Below are positions 1 to 10,609 of a stretch of DNA of 64,000 bases, one piece after another. Made by a program: the position numbers and the translations under genes. A model generated the notes under the pieces. That model saw nothing but the letters and a program-made list of their open reading frames with translations. It was not told the origin of the DNA and ran no database searches. Source of the stretch: Stenopsyche tienmushanensis (Eukaryota > Arthropoda > Insecta > Trichoptera > Stenopsychidae); contig WACJ01000266.1 of NCBI GenBank assembly GCA_008973525.1, forward strand, positions 62,001 to 126,000. The letters run 5' to 3'. Numbering within the stretch: the stretch's first letter is position 1; the number at the start of each line of letters is the position of its first letter.

Positions 1-39
1 ATTATGTGCGGGAAGCATATTTTTATGAATACCACTTAA

Positions 40-957
40 GGCGTCTTCTCACTTTAGGCGCCTCAAAAATAGGCTATTTTCACGATTTTTTTTCGAGGAT
101 TTTCGCTAAAAATTATGAAATAAAATGGATCTTATGTAATAAACACATCTTTCAAGTAAATGAAAAATTTTATTTTTTATTTTTTTGAACAATTATTATA
201 ATAAAACAGTAGCATCGAAAAACCCGTGTAGAAATGTTGTGTTCGTGGCTTGTTGATGGTATCTCCGAGATGGGTCATTTGAAACAAAAAAATAAAACAG
301 TTTTAGATTCAGTATATCAGTGGTTATAGCGTATATCATCAGATTTTTGATATTTGCAAAAATAACAAAATGGCGCACGTTTTACAAAAAAGTAAAAAAA
401 ACGCGGTTTTTTGCAGTTTTTTGTAAAAAAAAATTACTTAAAATCAAAATTTCAAAAATCTGATGATATGCGCTATAGCCATAACTATGAGGAATATGTC
501 ATTCAAATTTCATGACAATCGGCCGGATAGTTTCCGAAATTTCATCAACAAGCCACCGAAAAACCTTGTTTTGAGATAAACGCATTTAAAGTTTTGGTTG
601 CAGAAAAATTGCCCAGACACAGCTGTTGAAACACTCGTTGTTATTTTGGGTATTTCCTCCGAAGATCTTCATAAATCGGTTTCAAAACCTCGTGAACATC
701 CTCAGCTAGAGCAGAAGGATGTTTAAAAGTTTCTATCTGATTGTTTTTCACCACTTTCTTGTTCTTGCACCATGAGTCTGAACAATACGTATGCAGTCGG
801 GTGCTCTCAGGTAGTCACCTAACGGTCGCCCAAAAATGTAGTTAGATTCGTCCGATCTTTATGAAATTTCGATATAACATTTTTGAAGATATGTACTTTC
901 AAAATTTAAAATAAAATAAAAATCGATTTTTTTAAATTTGTAAAATGAGAAGACGCC
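40..957 (-). mobile_element. TTAA-flanked DNA transposon relic, copy 1 (Kolobok-like)
   Basis: The element starts GGCGTCTTCTCACTTTA and ends in its near-perfect inverse (16 of 17), with TTAA on both sides (36-39 and 958-961). Duplication of TTAA is known for the piggyBac and Kolobok superfamilies. Minus-strand fragments at about 580-780 read HPSALAEDVHEVLKPIYEDL and, in another frame, TQNNNECFNSCVW. I recall this Cys-Lys / TQNxNE pattern from Kolobok-type transposases, so the superfamily is an inference. Frames are broken by stops, so it is dead or non-autonomous. A second copy lies at 47090-47970. Confidence 0.75.
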
Positions 958-1640
958 TTAATACTTTATGAATGGCACCGATCCCCGAGTACTCCCAATA
1001 AATAGTGCCAATGAAATGAAATGTTAGATATGGTATATAGCAATTTGCAGAGTTTTTCAGAAGCGGATTTTGAAGATCATGCCTGATGATTTTTTCAGAG
1101 CGCGACGATAATATTGTAAATCAGGTCTGTTTACGTGGCTGAAATACGGCGAAATTCTCCTACGCGGGTATTGAATGTGTGCATTTTCTATAAATAAGCT
1201 TACTTATTATTTGATAAATTTGCAGAAATCTGCGCCGAATCGAAAAAATATATAATGGAATGGAGAACGGAAACAAGTCATAAGAATTTACGTTGCAAAA
1301 TAATTTTCTTGGACTCGGTCCCAAGAAGCATAAATCAAATCCTTTAGTGTGGCTAACATATCAAATTAAAGCAAATCGCTGATTTTTATTTCCAAGTAAT
1401 TTAAAACAAAGCATTCCGTGTGATTTATTTTTACGGCCCCATCAAGAACTATTTATAATTGAAGGAAAAGTCAAATTAGTTGCAAAGTTTATAACGGATT
1501 TTCAATTTCTATTCTGAAAATATTTTTTTCTTGCGCTATCGTGTATTTGATTTTTTTTTTCATATTGTAGAACTGCGTGTTAACACATTACAGTGCGCTG
1601 TGTTTCCGCATAAACAGTCCCCCGGCGTTCGCACGAGCTT
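958..1640. other. Unassigned AT-rich spacer
   Basis: I see no coding potential, paired terminal repeats or match to other repeats of this window here. Confidence 0.5.
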
Positions 1641-2125
1641 CGAAGAACTCTCGTTGGAGGTATCATCCTTCCTTTCTGCTGAGACACGGACTAAAGCTCG
1701 CAAAATTCCCGATTTCTCGACAAATTATTTATTTTCGTCGCTGCAGATGAATACTTATATACTCTAATACTATGATGTGATTCGTAATTATATTACAGAG
1801 GAATACAAAAATTTTGAAGCTCGTATCTATTATATTTCATATCGATATTGTCATTATTAGAGTCGAGGTGTAGTAAATACATCACCGGTGGGGATAGGTT
1901 GATATAACAATTTGAAAAACATATATGTACTGTATATATGTATACATAGATTAGACAGTTACTGCCCCTAGGCGTCGCCTAAGCTCGTCAATTAATTGTT
2001 ACGCCACTGTTTCCAAGCGTCCAGATTTCGGCGGGAATGTCTCGATTTAGCAGCCTTTATCGTGCTGGTGAGGTGTACAATTTCTGTAAGATAAAATTTT
2101 CAATCCTGAATTTTTCGGGATTACC
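1641..2125 (-). mobile_element. hAT-derived composite repeat, copy a
   Basis: About 480 bp shared with 20328-20776, 48620-48962, 51613-51990 and, inverted, 54343-54690. Landmarks in order are a TTCCCGATTT block, a stretch ending TACATCACCGGT, and a terminal block with TTTCGGCGGGAATGTCTCG. In copies at 48.6 and 54.7 kb the repeat runs directly into a hAT dimerisation domain, so this is probably the 3' part of a hAT transposon family. An internal CAGTGGCGTAAC-like motif resembles a second hAT terminus. Confidence 0.65.
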
Positions 2126-2839
2126 GGCACTCAGTCGCCAGTCTGTCATAATGATAGTCCGGAAACACGCCAAAACACAAATATTAAATTATTCACATGT
2201 GTTAGATGACCTTCAATTTATGCTGCCAGCTCTTGGTATGTAGTTAATCAGCTTAGCAGAAAGAACTATTTATGATAAGGTAAACCACAGAAACAATTTA
2301 GCCAAATCCGTTTCCTGATTTAACAGTGATCTATAAATAAAAATCGAGCGTTGGCTGACTAAATAACAGTTCAGTAACTGCAGTTATTGCAAAAAAACAA
2401 TCTCAATGCTCCTCCAACTACAAATGCAGTGTGAGTTGCGGTCCAAAACTAATATTTTTGCGGCCCAGCCAACAAAACCAAAACAATACAAAGGCAAAGA
2501 TCAAAGAAACAAAACTCTTCATAGAGATAAGGATGATGCTTGTGTCTTAACTACTAAGACATAAGCCTAGTTTAATGTTTTAATTATCTTGATTTTCAAA
2601 ACAACCGGCAAAAGAGTTTAAGAAAGCTCGTTATACGAGACACAAGTGTAAAATTATGAAAAATGACATTGGCTAATAAGAACGATACACATGGCTTGAT
2701 GACTAAAACATTAAGCCGGGTTGAAAAGAGGTGCGAAAAGTCCATGGACAGTCAGTAAAATTTTTAAAATATTTAAAATTTTATACACTAATTTGTGTGT
2801 GTAATGAAGTTAGGGGTGAGAAATTCGCCAAAAATGCTT
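2126..2839. other. Unassigned spacer with diverged repeat
   Basis: No gene seen. About 2560-2740 is a diverged match to about 33010-33170: both carry a GTTATAC-A-G-GGC/ACA block followed by ACATGGCTTGAT. Nature unknown. Confidence 0.4.
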
Positions 2840-2863
2840 TGAAATTGTCTCGAGTGCAAAGAG
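2840..2863 (-). mobile_element. piggyBac-like terminal end
   Basis: Read on the minus strand, TTAA (2864-2867) is followed by CTCTTTGCACTCGAGA. Almost the same TTTGCACTCGAGA motif follows TTAA at 35858-35861. TTAA plus a C-rich start is typical of piggyBac ends. Only one end is visible and no transposase was found. Confidence 0.4.
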
Positions 2864-2867
2864 TTAA

Positions 2868-3680
2868 AGGCTTTTAGGCGTATGCATTTCACAGTATTCT
2901 CAAAACAGTCAATATTTAATATCCCATTAAGCTTTTCTCCCGACTGATGATTGTTTATCCGTCCTTTTGTCTTGGAGGTAACCCAAAGGTTTCCAGCGAG
3001 TTTTTTAATTGAATAAAGATTGCTAAGTACAATATCTCTCATGCAAATCTTGTAAATATGTACGATCTTATGCGATTTTAACGTGTCTCGATTGAGGAAT
3101 TCATTTAAGAACAAAAGGCTATTATTTCGTTAGTGGTGTAACAATGAAAAATCACAAGACTTTTGAACATCCATTTCTTCATAGTAAGTATTTTATGAAA
3201 TCATACGTTTGACTTATCAAATGATATCAATTCGTATTTAAAGATTTTCTTATATTATTTAAAGACAAATGTATAAGTTAGTCGTTGATGGATATGAAGT
3301 GCAACAACGGTATTTTGATTAAATTCAGATGACAATGGATGATCGATTATTAAACTGTCATAGGAACTGATGCTATTAAATATTTTATTTATTGAAAAAT
3401 CCCTATGCTTAGTTTGAAAATCATCATGGCAAAGTTTAATGAGAACTTTGTGAATTTCTGTATACATTATTTTTTTAAGATTAAATTATTTACATCACAC
3501 AAATTCTTAAAAACCACAAAAACCTTCCTAAATACGACGAACAACGTACATATGGCGGTTGTTGTTTTAGAAAACTCCCGCGCGCTACTATGATATGTAT
3601 TTGGTACACTATTTGAATTTTAGAAAAATTCTGAACCCCATATCTATCATATTTCATATCGAATTACATTCTATTGTAAG
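2868..3680. other. Unassigned spacer
   Basis: A minus-strand open frame of 108 codons (2788-3114) has no family resemblance I recognise. About 3615-3665 is a scrap of the hAT-derived composite repeat (ATATTTCATATCGA). Confidence 0.4.
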
Positions 3681-3681
3681 T

Positions 3682-3965
3682 GCGCGAGCTAGCAGACGTT
3701 TCAAAAAATGCTGTACATCGCATATTGATTGAAAATTTGGACATGATAAAGCTGTGCGCAAGATGGGTGCCGCATTGGCTCACAATGAAACAAAAATAGC
3801 GTAATTCTAATGTTTGGATCGAGCGTTTGGCGATGTTTTCACAGCAATGAAGCCGATTTTTTGCATCAATTCACGATGAAACATCGGTCCATCACTTCAC
3901 ATCTGAGGCAAAGGAACATAGAAACCCTCCGCTAACCCGAGATATATATTGGTCCTGTTATTCGG
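3682..3965 (+). pseudogene. mariner transposase fragment
   Basis: The translation gives LCARWVPHWLT, then after stops IHDETSVHHFTSEAKEH. These match the linker (K-x-ARWVP-x-LT) and the first catalytic region (DET.VHH) of mariner/SETMAR-type DD34D transposases, cut-and-paste enzymes that insert at TA. Trp after DET is Ser here. In-frame stops and loss of both ends make it a relic. Confidence 0.7.
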
Positions 3966-4205
3966 GACCATGCCAATTCGCTCAACAAAAGTGCACAGCA
4001 AGATGCAAAACCTGAATTTAATATCCATGTCCCCAAGGACTCGCATCAAACTAGCTAGATTTTGTGACATAAAACTAAAAAAAACTAGCTAAGATAGCAG
4101 CATAAAATAGTAAGATAGATACCTCTTTTGTCGCGAGCCGTCTATGTAATTTAGCCTCTGAGGGGCTTCCATGATCGTACAGATGGCCCCGTTTACGCTA
4201 TTATC

Positions 4206-4310
4206 CCCGAAAATGCCGCAAAAAGTCCTAAAAGAGAACGGCGTGGCCACAAGCTCTGTGGGTTCAACTGGTCCGCTTTTCGGGTCGCTGATATGACGAA
4301 TGAACGCCCT
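4206..4310. repeat. Short dispersed repeat with GGTCCG hairpin, copy 1
   Basis: About 100 bp shared with 49835-49925 (inverted) and 63360-63455. Conserved blocks are AGAGAACGG, GGCCACAA and GGTCCGCTTTTCG followed by CGCTGATATGACGAA. In the 63 kb copy the centre is a perfect GGTCCG-cttt-CGGACC type stem. Origin unknown; it may be part of a non-autonomous DNA transposon. Confidence 0.55.
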
Positions 4311-4449
4311 CGCGTTCGAGCGCTATACCCGAACATGTCCACAGAACGATTGCAAACTCTCATAAATCTGCGAAAATTTTGTTATCTGTCTTATATTATA
4401 TAAATAACCATTTTTATTTCAGTATTAATGGTTCGCATTTTTTTCCCTT

Positions 4450-4490
4450 TTTATACCGGTCCACGGGTGTAAAAAGGTTGAGAAACACTA
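4450..4490. mobile_element. hAT terminal end
   Basis: AAAAAGGTTGAGAAACACTA is the inverse of a hAT terminus of the type CAGTGGTTCTCAACCTTTTT, also seen at 13545 and 32118 as the end of the BED-type hAT. It abuts the CTCG repeat copy 1. Confidence 0.5.
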
Positions 4491-5495
4491 GCATAAACGA
4501 TATACGCGCTAAAGACGAAGGGCTCGGATAAACAAGTGTCCGCCTCGGTTGTGGTGTTAATTTCGAAAAATGTCCGTATTGACGACATACGAGTTAAAGA
4601 CGAACGGTTCGGATAATCGAACGTCCGCTTTAATCCCATATGCGTCAATATCAAAGACTCGCATAAACGAGTGCCCGTACATTAACGACATACGAGTCGA
4701 GGACGAAGGCTCGTTTAAACGGGGGTTCGTATGAACTCGGATAAACGAGTATCCGCCTCGGTTGTGGAGTTAGTTTCGAAAAATGCCCGTATTGTCGACA
4801 TACGAGTTAAAGACGAACGGCTCGGATAATCGAGCGTCCGCTTTAAGCCCGTATGCGCCAATACCAAAGCTCGCATATACGAGTGTCCGTATATTAACGA
4901 CATACGAGTGTCGAGGACGAAGGCTCGTTTAAACGGGAGTCCGTATCAACCGTATATACGTTAAGGCGAGAGCTCGAGTGCGAGTCCTCGCATAACGATA
5001 TACGCGTCAACAACGAATCCCGCATAAGCGAGGGCTCGTCTAGCGAGTATTGTGAGGGTTCTTAATGAAACCATTTCATTCTTCCCTACAAAATTTCCCA
5101 CTAGGGGTGCTCGCGCCCCCTAATGTGGAAATTTTACAGGGTAAAGTGAAATGGGTTTCACGATGAATCCGCGTTCGGAGTCGGGTTGTCTATGTAAGGC
5201 TACGCAGTACCGCGGGTGTATTTGATCGCCTGGTAGTGACATCTACTGGAGGTTGCGAGAGTTGTGCCATCGATCGCATTTTTGTTAAACATCCATAAGG
5301 GCAAAGTGTACGAAGAAAATTATATTAAATTAATATGACCCTTATGGATTTCTACTTTCACCCGAATAGCTTCTATACGAAGACGTATGCTGTGAATTCA
5401 AACTCTATACTTATGTTTTACGTATGTTTAAAGGCAAATTTTCCTTGTGATATTTTTCATTGGTTTTTTTAAAGCAAATTAAAGATCAGCCCTTG
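4491..5495 (+). repeat. CTCG palindrome repeat family, copy 1
   Basis: The 5' half (4491-5045) is a series of short imperfect palindromes with CTCG/CGAG arms around 5-14 nt loops. It contains a 213-bp internal duplication (compare 4551 with 4764, and 4607 with 4820). The 3' half has a 93-nt hairpin (5067-5159), an inverted CCATAAGGG/CCCTTATGG pair (about 5290-5345) and a block shared with all better copies ending in CTTGTGATATTTT. No TIR, transposase or tRNA-like box was found. This is the most diverged + strand copy. Confidence 0.8.
5067..5159 (+). other. Long imperfect hairpin in CTCG repeat copy 1
   Basis: Arms begin GAAACC and end GGTTTC and pair over about 40 nt; the loop is GTGCTCGCG-like. 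The stem includes AAAATTTCC against GGAAATTTT. A:T at 5131:5094 here is C:G in copies 2-4 and 6. Confidence 0.75.
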
Positions 5496-6060
5496 AAAAA
5501 CGGTATTTACGGTTTTATTGTACCCGGAAAGAGTTGTAATGCCACATTTCAAAGAAAGTGCTTGTGTTTTAATTCTGTTTATTGTTTACAATAGCTTAAG
5601 CTTCTTTATATTTTTTAATTACACTAAAAAACTTACAATTTATTCAATAGGTTCATTAATTCTTTGCGGTTCTATGTCGAGTCTGACTCGACATCGATTT
5701 TATTCTGATGAGATTTATGTCGAGTCTGGCTCGACATTTTGTTTCTACATTTTTTCCCCCACTCAAATTTAAAATCATGTGATTTTATTTAGCATATTAT
5801 GTTTAGGGCAGTATTTGGAAAGGAATGTTGGTTTTTATGATCCTTCATACTGTTTCCTCTACCTGTTAGAGATACAAAGGAAAGGGGCTGTTGCTCGGAT
5901 AAAATCCTAAACACAGGCAGTGACTCTTGACGCGCGCTTTCGTGAACATATCCGATTATACTTACGATATTATTTCGTAATCATATAATATTCATAATAT
6001 TTTTGTGCGAAACTAACGAATATACAAAATGCTAAAAGTTGTAAAAAAAACACTGATATA
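5496..6060. other. Spacer with two copies of a 21-bp palindrome
   Basis: Two near-identical 21-bp palindromes (5674-5694 perfect except the centre; 5717-5737 with one change) have arms TGTCGAGTC/GACTCGACA. Such subterminal palindromes occur near piggyBac ends, but no TTAA terminus was tied to them. No gene seen. Confidence 0.45.
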
Positions 6061-6303
6061 AATGAGCTTAAAAGTAGTGACGATAGTGATTATATGCGTG
6101 AACTGGATATTGAATTGCAAGAATTAGCAATAGGTGAAGAAAGTGAAGAGAATTATTTTAGTGTGGTGCAAACAACCAATATAGAAAGGAAAAAGAACTA
6201 TAGCACCGGACCATCAAATCTCGCCCTCATTATATATTCAGATTCAGATGTTCCAATAGGAAAATTCCAAGTGGGGGGAAGGAGACAAACTTTATTTATG
6301 TAA
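6061..6303 (+). pseudogene. Acidic ORF fragment, unrecognised
   Basis: An open stretch rich in Glu, Asp and Ser (ELKSSDDSDYMRELDIELQE, then EESEENYF) resembles the acidic N-terminus of piggyBac-type transposases in composition only. No catalytic domain follows; a run of A begins at about 6428. It lies between the palindromes at 5.7 kb and a TTAA end at 7051, which fits a deleted piggyBac-like element but does not prove it. Confidence 0.3.
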
Positions 6304-6404
6304 CATTTATCAGAAAACCTGGTCTCCATTTAGGCCAATGTTTTAAGAGATACTATACATTATCTAATTATAAACTATAAAATATAAAACTTCTGTATAA
6401 TATA

Positions 6405-7050
6405 TTAGTAAAATATACAACTTTGGTAAAAAAAAAAAAATAGTGTTTTATTAAATAATAACATAAAAATTGCATTGCCGTCACTTTTTTGGACATTGTT
6501 TGTATTTTTGGATTTTTTTTGTTTGGTTTTTTCTTTTTCTTCGTTTTCGCCGATAATGATTTCTTCCATAACTGAATTTGTTGATGCCATAATCGCTTTA
6601 CACCGGTTATTGTCTGTCAGCTCCTTTCAGCGTAAGACAATCTTCAATTCGTGACCCAGTCAATTTTAAATAAACAGTCATTTTTTTAACGCTTTCGCGC
6701 GCGGTTACCGTCAATCCCTTCGTCGCTGCAGCACATCTGTGACTGCATCTACAGATAAAACTCGCTCGGCTAAACCTCACGCGCCGGATTAGTATTATGC
6801 ATACCGCGCGCGGGAACACAAACCATTTAGAGAAAACACATAATACACATGCAATCGAAATCATTATTAGTCGATAAATTTGGACTAACGATCTATACAA
6901 TCTCTACACTCGAAGCTCTACGTCTCTATCTCCCAAAGTGCGCTACGTTCTCTCTCTGTCTCTGTCTGTTTCCGAGCTCAATATACAAGAGTGCTCTTTT
7001 TGAGTAAGTGGAGGAGAATCGCAAACCCTGCGATGATACTCCTTTAGGGG
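6405..7050 (-). mobile_element. TTAA-ended (piggyBac-like) element leader, copy P1
   Basis: On the minus strand TTAA (7051-7054) is followed by CCCCTAAAGGAGTATCATCG, then about 450 bp of leader that also occurs at 33465-33962 with the same order of blocks (GAGACAGAGAGA, ATTGTATAGATCGTTA, TGATTTCGATT, GATTGTCTTACGCTGA, GGTGTAAAGC). The shared leader ends at an ATG in both copies (6590 here, opening MASTNSVMEE). The coding parts then differ. A TTAA plus C-rich start suggests piggyBac. Confidence 0.5.
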
Positions 7051-7054
7051 TTAA

Positions 7055-7690
7055 TATATTTTTCAGACTATGATATCGTGTTGAACCCTGGATTTTATTC
7101 CGCTGTTCATTATTTTTTTCTCCTTGAGGATAGCCTCAAGGTATTTGAACTCTTGCAATATTGGACATTGCAGAACATGTCGGGTTTCTCGCTTTTAAAA
7201 AATACATATTTTCAACATAAACACGCAATTTTAAAGGATGTGATAGTCGCCAAACAACGTTTTCGATGTGTTGCTGTTGTCGCCAAATGAATTGATCCTG
7301 ATATTAATTGAAATGATGACGTTTGTATCTTACCGCCTCACGGCATAGTCCACCGAAAGCCGCACGCTCAGCAAGTACATAAAAAATCGACGGTTGCTAT
7401 GCTTTTTTTTGTCTTAGAAACCACCAGACCAATATGCGCCAAAACGGTGCATCCTTAAAACGCCTCGCAGTTAGCAAATAAAATAATATATTTGTTGAAG
7501 CCTGAAATAGATACGTTCGATGATTACTCACATATATTTGACGGATCAACACACCAAGAATATTTTAAAGATGTTCCAAAGAATTGAGATCGAAAAATCG
7601 CCATGGTGTTTCAATTACTTTTCAGCATTTATGCAATCATTGCATGTGTTTCTTCTTTCTTTTCATTTCCTCATGACAGAGGATCGTGAC
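7055..7690. other. Unassigned spacer
   Basis: Open frames here are short and unlike known families. I see no paired termini. Confidence 0.4.
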
Positions 7691-9540
7691 TATGACCATG
7701 CACATTTTGTTTGTTTCCGAACCACGTCCTTTCAGCCAACTCTGTCTTCCGTCGTCCGCAAGGCTATAGTAAAGATTGAGTCGGTTACCTCCTTCACTTG
7801 GTCGCTCCATCTTCGTGGAGGCCGTCCTCTTCCACTCTTCCCTGAAACACCATCATTAGTTTTTCTAAATTTTCCCCATCCTGACGAGCAATTTGTCCGA
7901 AAAATTTTGAACCTATTTTTGATTTTTAGTTTCGTTAGAATGGACTGATTGGTTCTTTAGCAGTCCACGGAATCCTCAATATTTTTTTCTTTCTTTTTTG
8001 GGTTCCTCCAGATAGGAGTGAGTCTGATCATAGCATATTTTACCATTTGAGTACGTCTTATTATTTCACTACTACAACCTCCATCTTCACATATTTGTGA
8101 CCCAAGATAAATTAACTCATGCATCGTGTCAATTTCATCCCAATTTAGGGTAGTTTTTAAAGTTCCTGTTCTATCAATTTTCATTATTTTGGTTTTCATC
8201 TTATATATGAATAACCCACAGGCTTCATTTTCTACTTGGACACGATGCAATACATTTTTGAGTTCTTCCTCGTTGGCCGCTATGAGTGTGGTGTCAACAT
8301 CGAATCTCAAATTGCTATTTTTTCTCCCTCCAATGGAGATTCCTCTTTTCCAGCCATTTAGTACACGTCTCATTATATATTCCCCGTCGTCATATCGTCA
8401 ATTTTCATTTGTGACGACCCGTCTGTATAGAGTGCTCTGATATTTTTTATAAGGTAACTAGGGACTCCCATTTCTACAAGCACATTCCACAGAATATCCC
8501 ATCTTACACAGTCGAAGGCCTATGTGTAATCCAAGAAACGGAGCATCATGGGAACATTGAACTCTCGAGATTTTTCGATAAGCATTCTGATATTCATGAT
8601 ATGTTCCCGGGTTCCTCGTCCTTTCAAAAATCCTGCCTGATCTTTGGGTATTTGCCATTCTGTGAAGTATGTCAATCTATCCTGTAGAATGAGTAGCATT
8701 TTTTTGCTGGCATGCGCAATTAGAGAAATTGTTCGATAATTTTCGCATTTGCTTGTTGAACCCTTTTTGTGTATAGGGATAATTGTGAACAGTGTTAACT
8801 TATCAGTGAACAGTCTTTGTTCTCAATCGTCCAATTTTTTGCTTTAAAATCTTTTGTGAGCAGATTGACCTTCTTGTAGAGGTCACTAGTTGGAGCATTT
8901 TGTGAATTGGATTCAATCTCCTGGAAAATCTCGTTTACATAATTTTTTTGTCGCGTCGACATAGTCTCCGGATAGATTTGCATAGAACTGTGTGCTGTTC
9001 TATACTTAGAGTGGAGGTCAAACCTTTTGATTTCAGCTGGTTTCTTGCTTCAATCGCGTGCCATGTCTCGTCACTTATTCATTGTTTTGTTTTCTTGCAG
9101 CTAGTTGATTAACATCGTTGTGATATCTTTGAGTTGATGCCCCATTTCGTTTATGACAGCCTGTTCATCATTTTGGCAAGGATTTTCATTTAATTTTTGT
9201 GATATTTTTTTCCCAAAAAGAGGTGCATCGGTCGCCGATATATTATAAGGTTGGGTTTTTGTAGCACGTTTGATATTTTTCAGCTTGAGCCTCATATCAG
9301 CGCACAGTAATTGATGATCGCTGCCACAGTTTACACTTAGCAGAGTGCGTGTGTTAAAGATCTCCATTTGTTGTTGATCATAATGAAATCAATTTTGTTC
9401 CTGAAACGGTCTCCTGGAGATATCCACGTGTATAGTCTTCTAACATGATGCCTGAAGCATGTATTTGTGATTGTTAAGTTATTTTCTATACAAAATTGAA
9501 TTAGGTTTTTCTCCTCTTTCATTCCTATCTCCCATACCAC
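7691..9540 (-). pseudogene. Non-LTR retrotransposon (LINE) ORF2 relic, RTE-like
   Basis: Reading on the minus strand, 9540-9101 carries the end of an apurinic-type endonuclease (YTWISPGDRFRNKIDFIMI, then in a second frame GSDHQLLCADMRLKLK with the catalytic SDH motif). 8658-8460 is degraded reverse transcriptase (the AGF..GRGTR..HI region and a former AFD motif). 8373-7957 reads NLRFDVDTTLIAANEEEL, where the usual FADD core has become FDVD. About 7850-7720 gives GRPPRRWSDQVKEVT, the C-terminal tail of this LINE type. The enzyme would nick target DNA and copy RNA into it. Several frameshifts and stops show it is dead; the 5' end is missing. Confidence 0.8.
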
Positions 9541-9586
9541 GCATTGTTAAAATAATTGTTCGGATTCAAATCTAGATTGTGGAAAA

Positions 9587-10390
9587 TATATTTTTTCACT
9601 CTAACAACTAATTTAAAACTATTATTAAAAAAAACATAGTAACAATTGCTCGTAGCATCGTCCGTCAAGAACGCACGTGCGCTAAAATGGGACTCGCATA
9701 AACGAGTGCTCGTATTAACGACATACGAGTCGAGAACGAAGGCTCGTTTAAACGGGGGCTCGTATGAACTCGGATAAACAAGTGTCCGCCTCGGTTGTGG
9801 TGTTAATTTCGAAAAATGCCCGTATTGACGACATACGAGTCGAGGACGAAGGCTCGTTTAAACGGGAGTCCGTATCAACCGTATATGCGTTAAGGCGAGA
9901 ACTCGAGTGCGAGTCCTCGCATAACGATATACGCGTCGACAACGAATCCCGCTTAAGCGAGGGCTCGTCTAGCGAGTATTGTGAGGTATTTTTGTGAAAC
10001 CAATTAATTCTTCCCTCTAAAAGTTCCACATAAGGGATCCGACTCACGGTACTATCGTTCCCGAACGCTGAACTTTTAGTGGGCAAAACCAATCAGTTTC
10101 CTGCCGAAGCGGAGTGCGAGGTCGGGTTGTCTATGTGAGGCTGCGCCATACCGCGGGTGAATTTGATAGCATTGTGCTGATATCTACTGGCGTTTTCCAG
10201 AACTACGACATCGATTACCCTTGCCTGAAATACATAAGGGCAAAGTATACGAATGAAATAATATTAAATAAATATGACCCTTATGGATTTCAACTTTCAC
10301 CCGAACAGCTTCTATACGAAGACGTATGCTGTGAATTCAAACACAATACTTATATTGTACATATATGTACTTTATAGCAGACTTTTCTTG
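9587..10390 (+). repeat. CTCG palindrome repeat family, copy 2 (array unit A)
   Basis: The 5' edge (TATTTTTTCACTCTAACAAC) matches the edge of the inverted copy at 46791. It then has the GCATCGTCCGTCAAGAACGC block, one set of CTCG palindromes (about 9690-9980), the hairpin 9996-10100, and the CATAAGGG...CCCTTATGG block. The last part (to CTTTTCTTGTGATATTTT) is followed by an unrelated AT-rich tail. An antisense frame of 114 codons (10092-9748) is open here and in copies 3 and 4. Confidence 0.8.
9996..10100 (+). other. Long imperfect hairpin in CTCG repeat copy 2
   Basis: Arms GAAACCAATTAATTCTT... and ...CAATCAGTTTC pair through CTAAAAGTTC against GAACTTTTAG. The G10023:C10073 pair corresponds to T:A in copy 1. 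Confidence 0.75.
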
Positions 10391-10452
10391 TGATATTTTA
10401 TCCATGAATGAAAAATGAAATGAAATACAATGTATAATAAAAAAAATAATAA

Positions 10453-10455
<3 letters not shown>

Positions 10456-10483
<28 letters not shown>
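10456..10483. repeat. (AT)n microsatellite
   Basis: Pure AT dinucleotide run. The same site in array unit B (15043-15058) is shorter. Confidence 0.95.
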
Positions 10484-10486
<3 letters not shown>

Positions 10487-10609
10487 TTTTTTTTAGATTT
10501 ACGAGAGTCATATTTAAGTTATTAATTCAGAAAAAAACCGGGTATTTGATCGCGTTTAAGTTATTTTTTATTCAAATATTTCAGACCACCCATCGGGTCC
10601 ATTGTCAAG
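10484..10609. other. AT-rich link in array unit A
   Basis: Also present in unit B (about 15060-15185); contains no gene. Confidence 0.5.

Noticed and set aside
40..957. piggyBac assignment for the 0.9-kb TTAA transposon
   Set aside because: The TTAA duplication alone does not decide it; the TQNNNECFN remnant does not match piggyBac motifs, so Kolobok-like was preferred with reserve.
4491..5045. CRISPR-like array of palindromic repeats
   Set aside because: The repeats are short, vary in length and spacing, and have no uniform repeat-spacer pattern; no cas-like gene is near, and the DNA is from an animal genome.
7520..7948. 142-codon + strand frame
   Set aside because: It lies mostly opposite the C-terminal tail of the LINE and shows no family resemblance.
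8126..8440. 104-codon + strand frame
   Set aside because: It is the antisense shadow of the LINE reverse transcriptase frame (8373-7957).
9764..9997. 77-codon + strand frame inside CTCG copies (also 14351 and 16076)
   Set aside because: It is antisense to the 114-codon frame, and both frames are open only because the palindromic CTCG sequence lacks stops in several frames; it is broken in copies 1 and 6.
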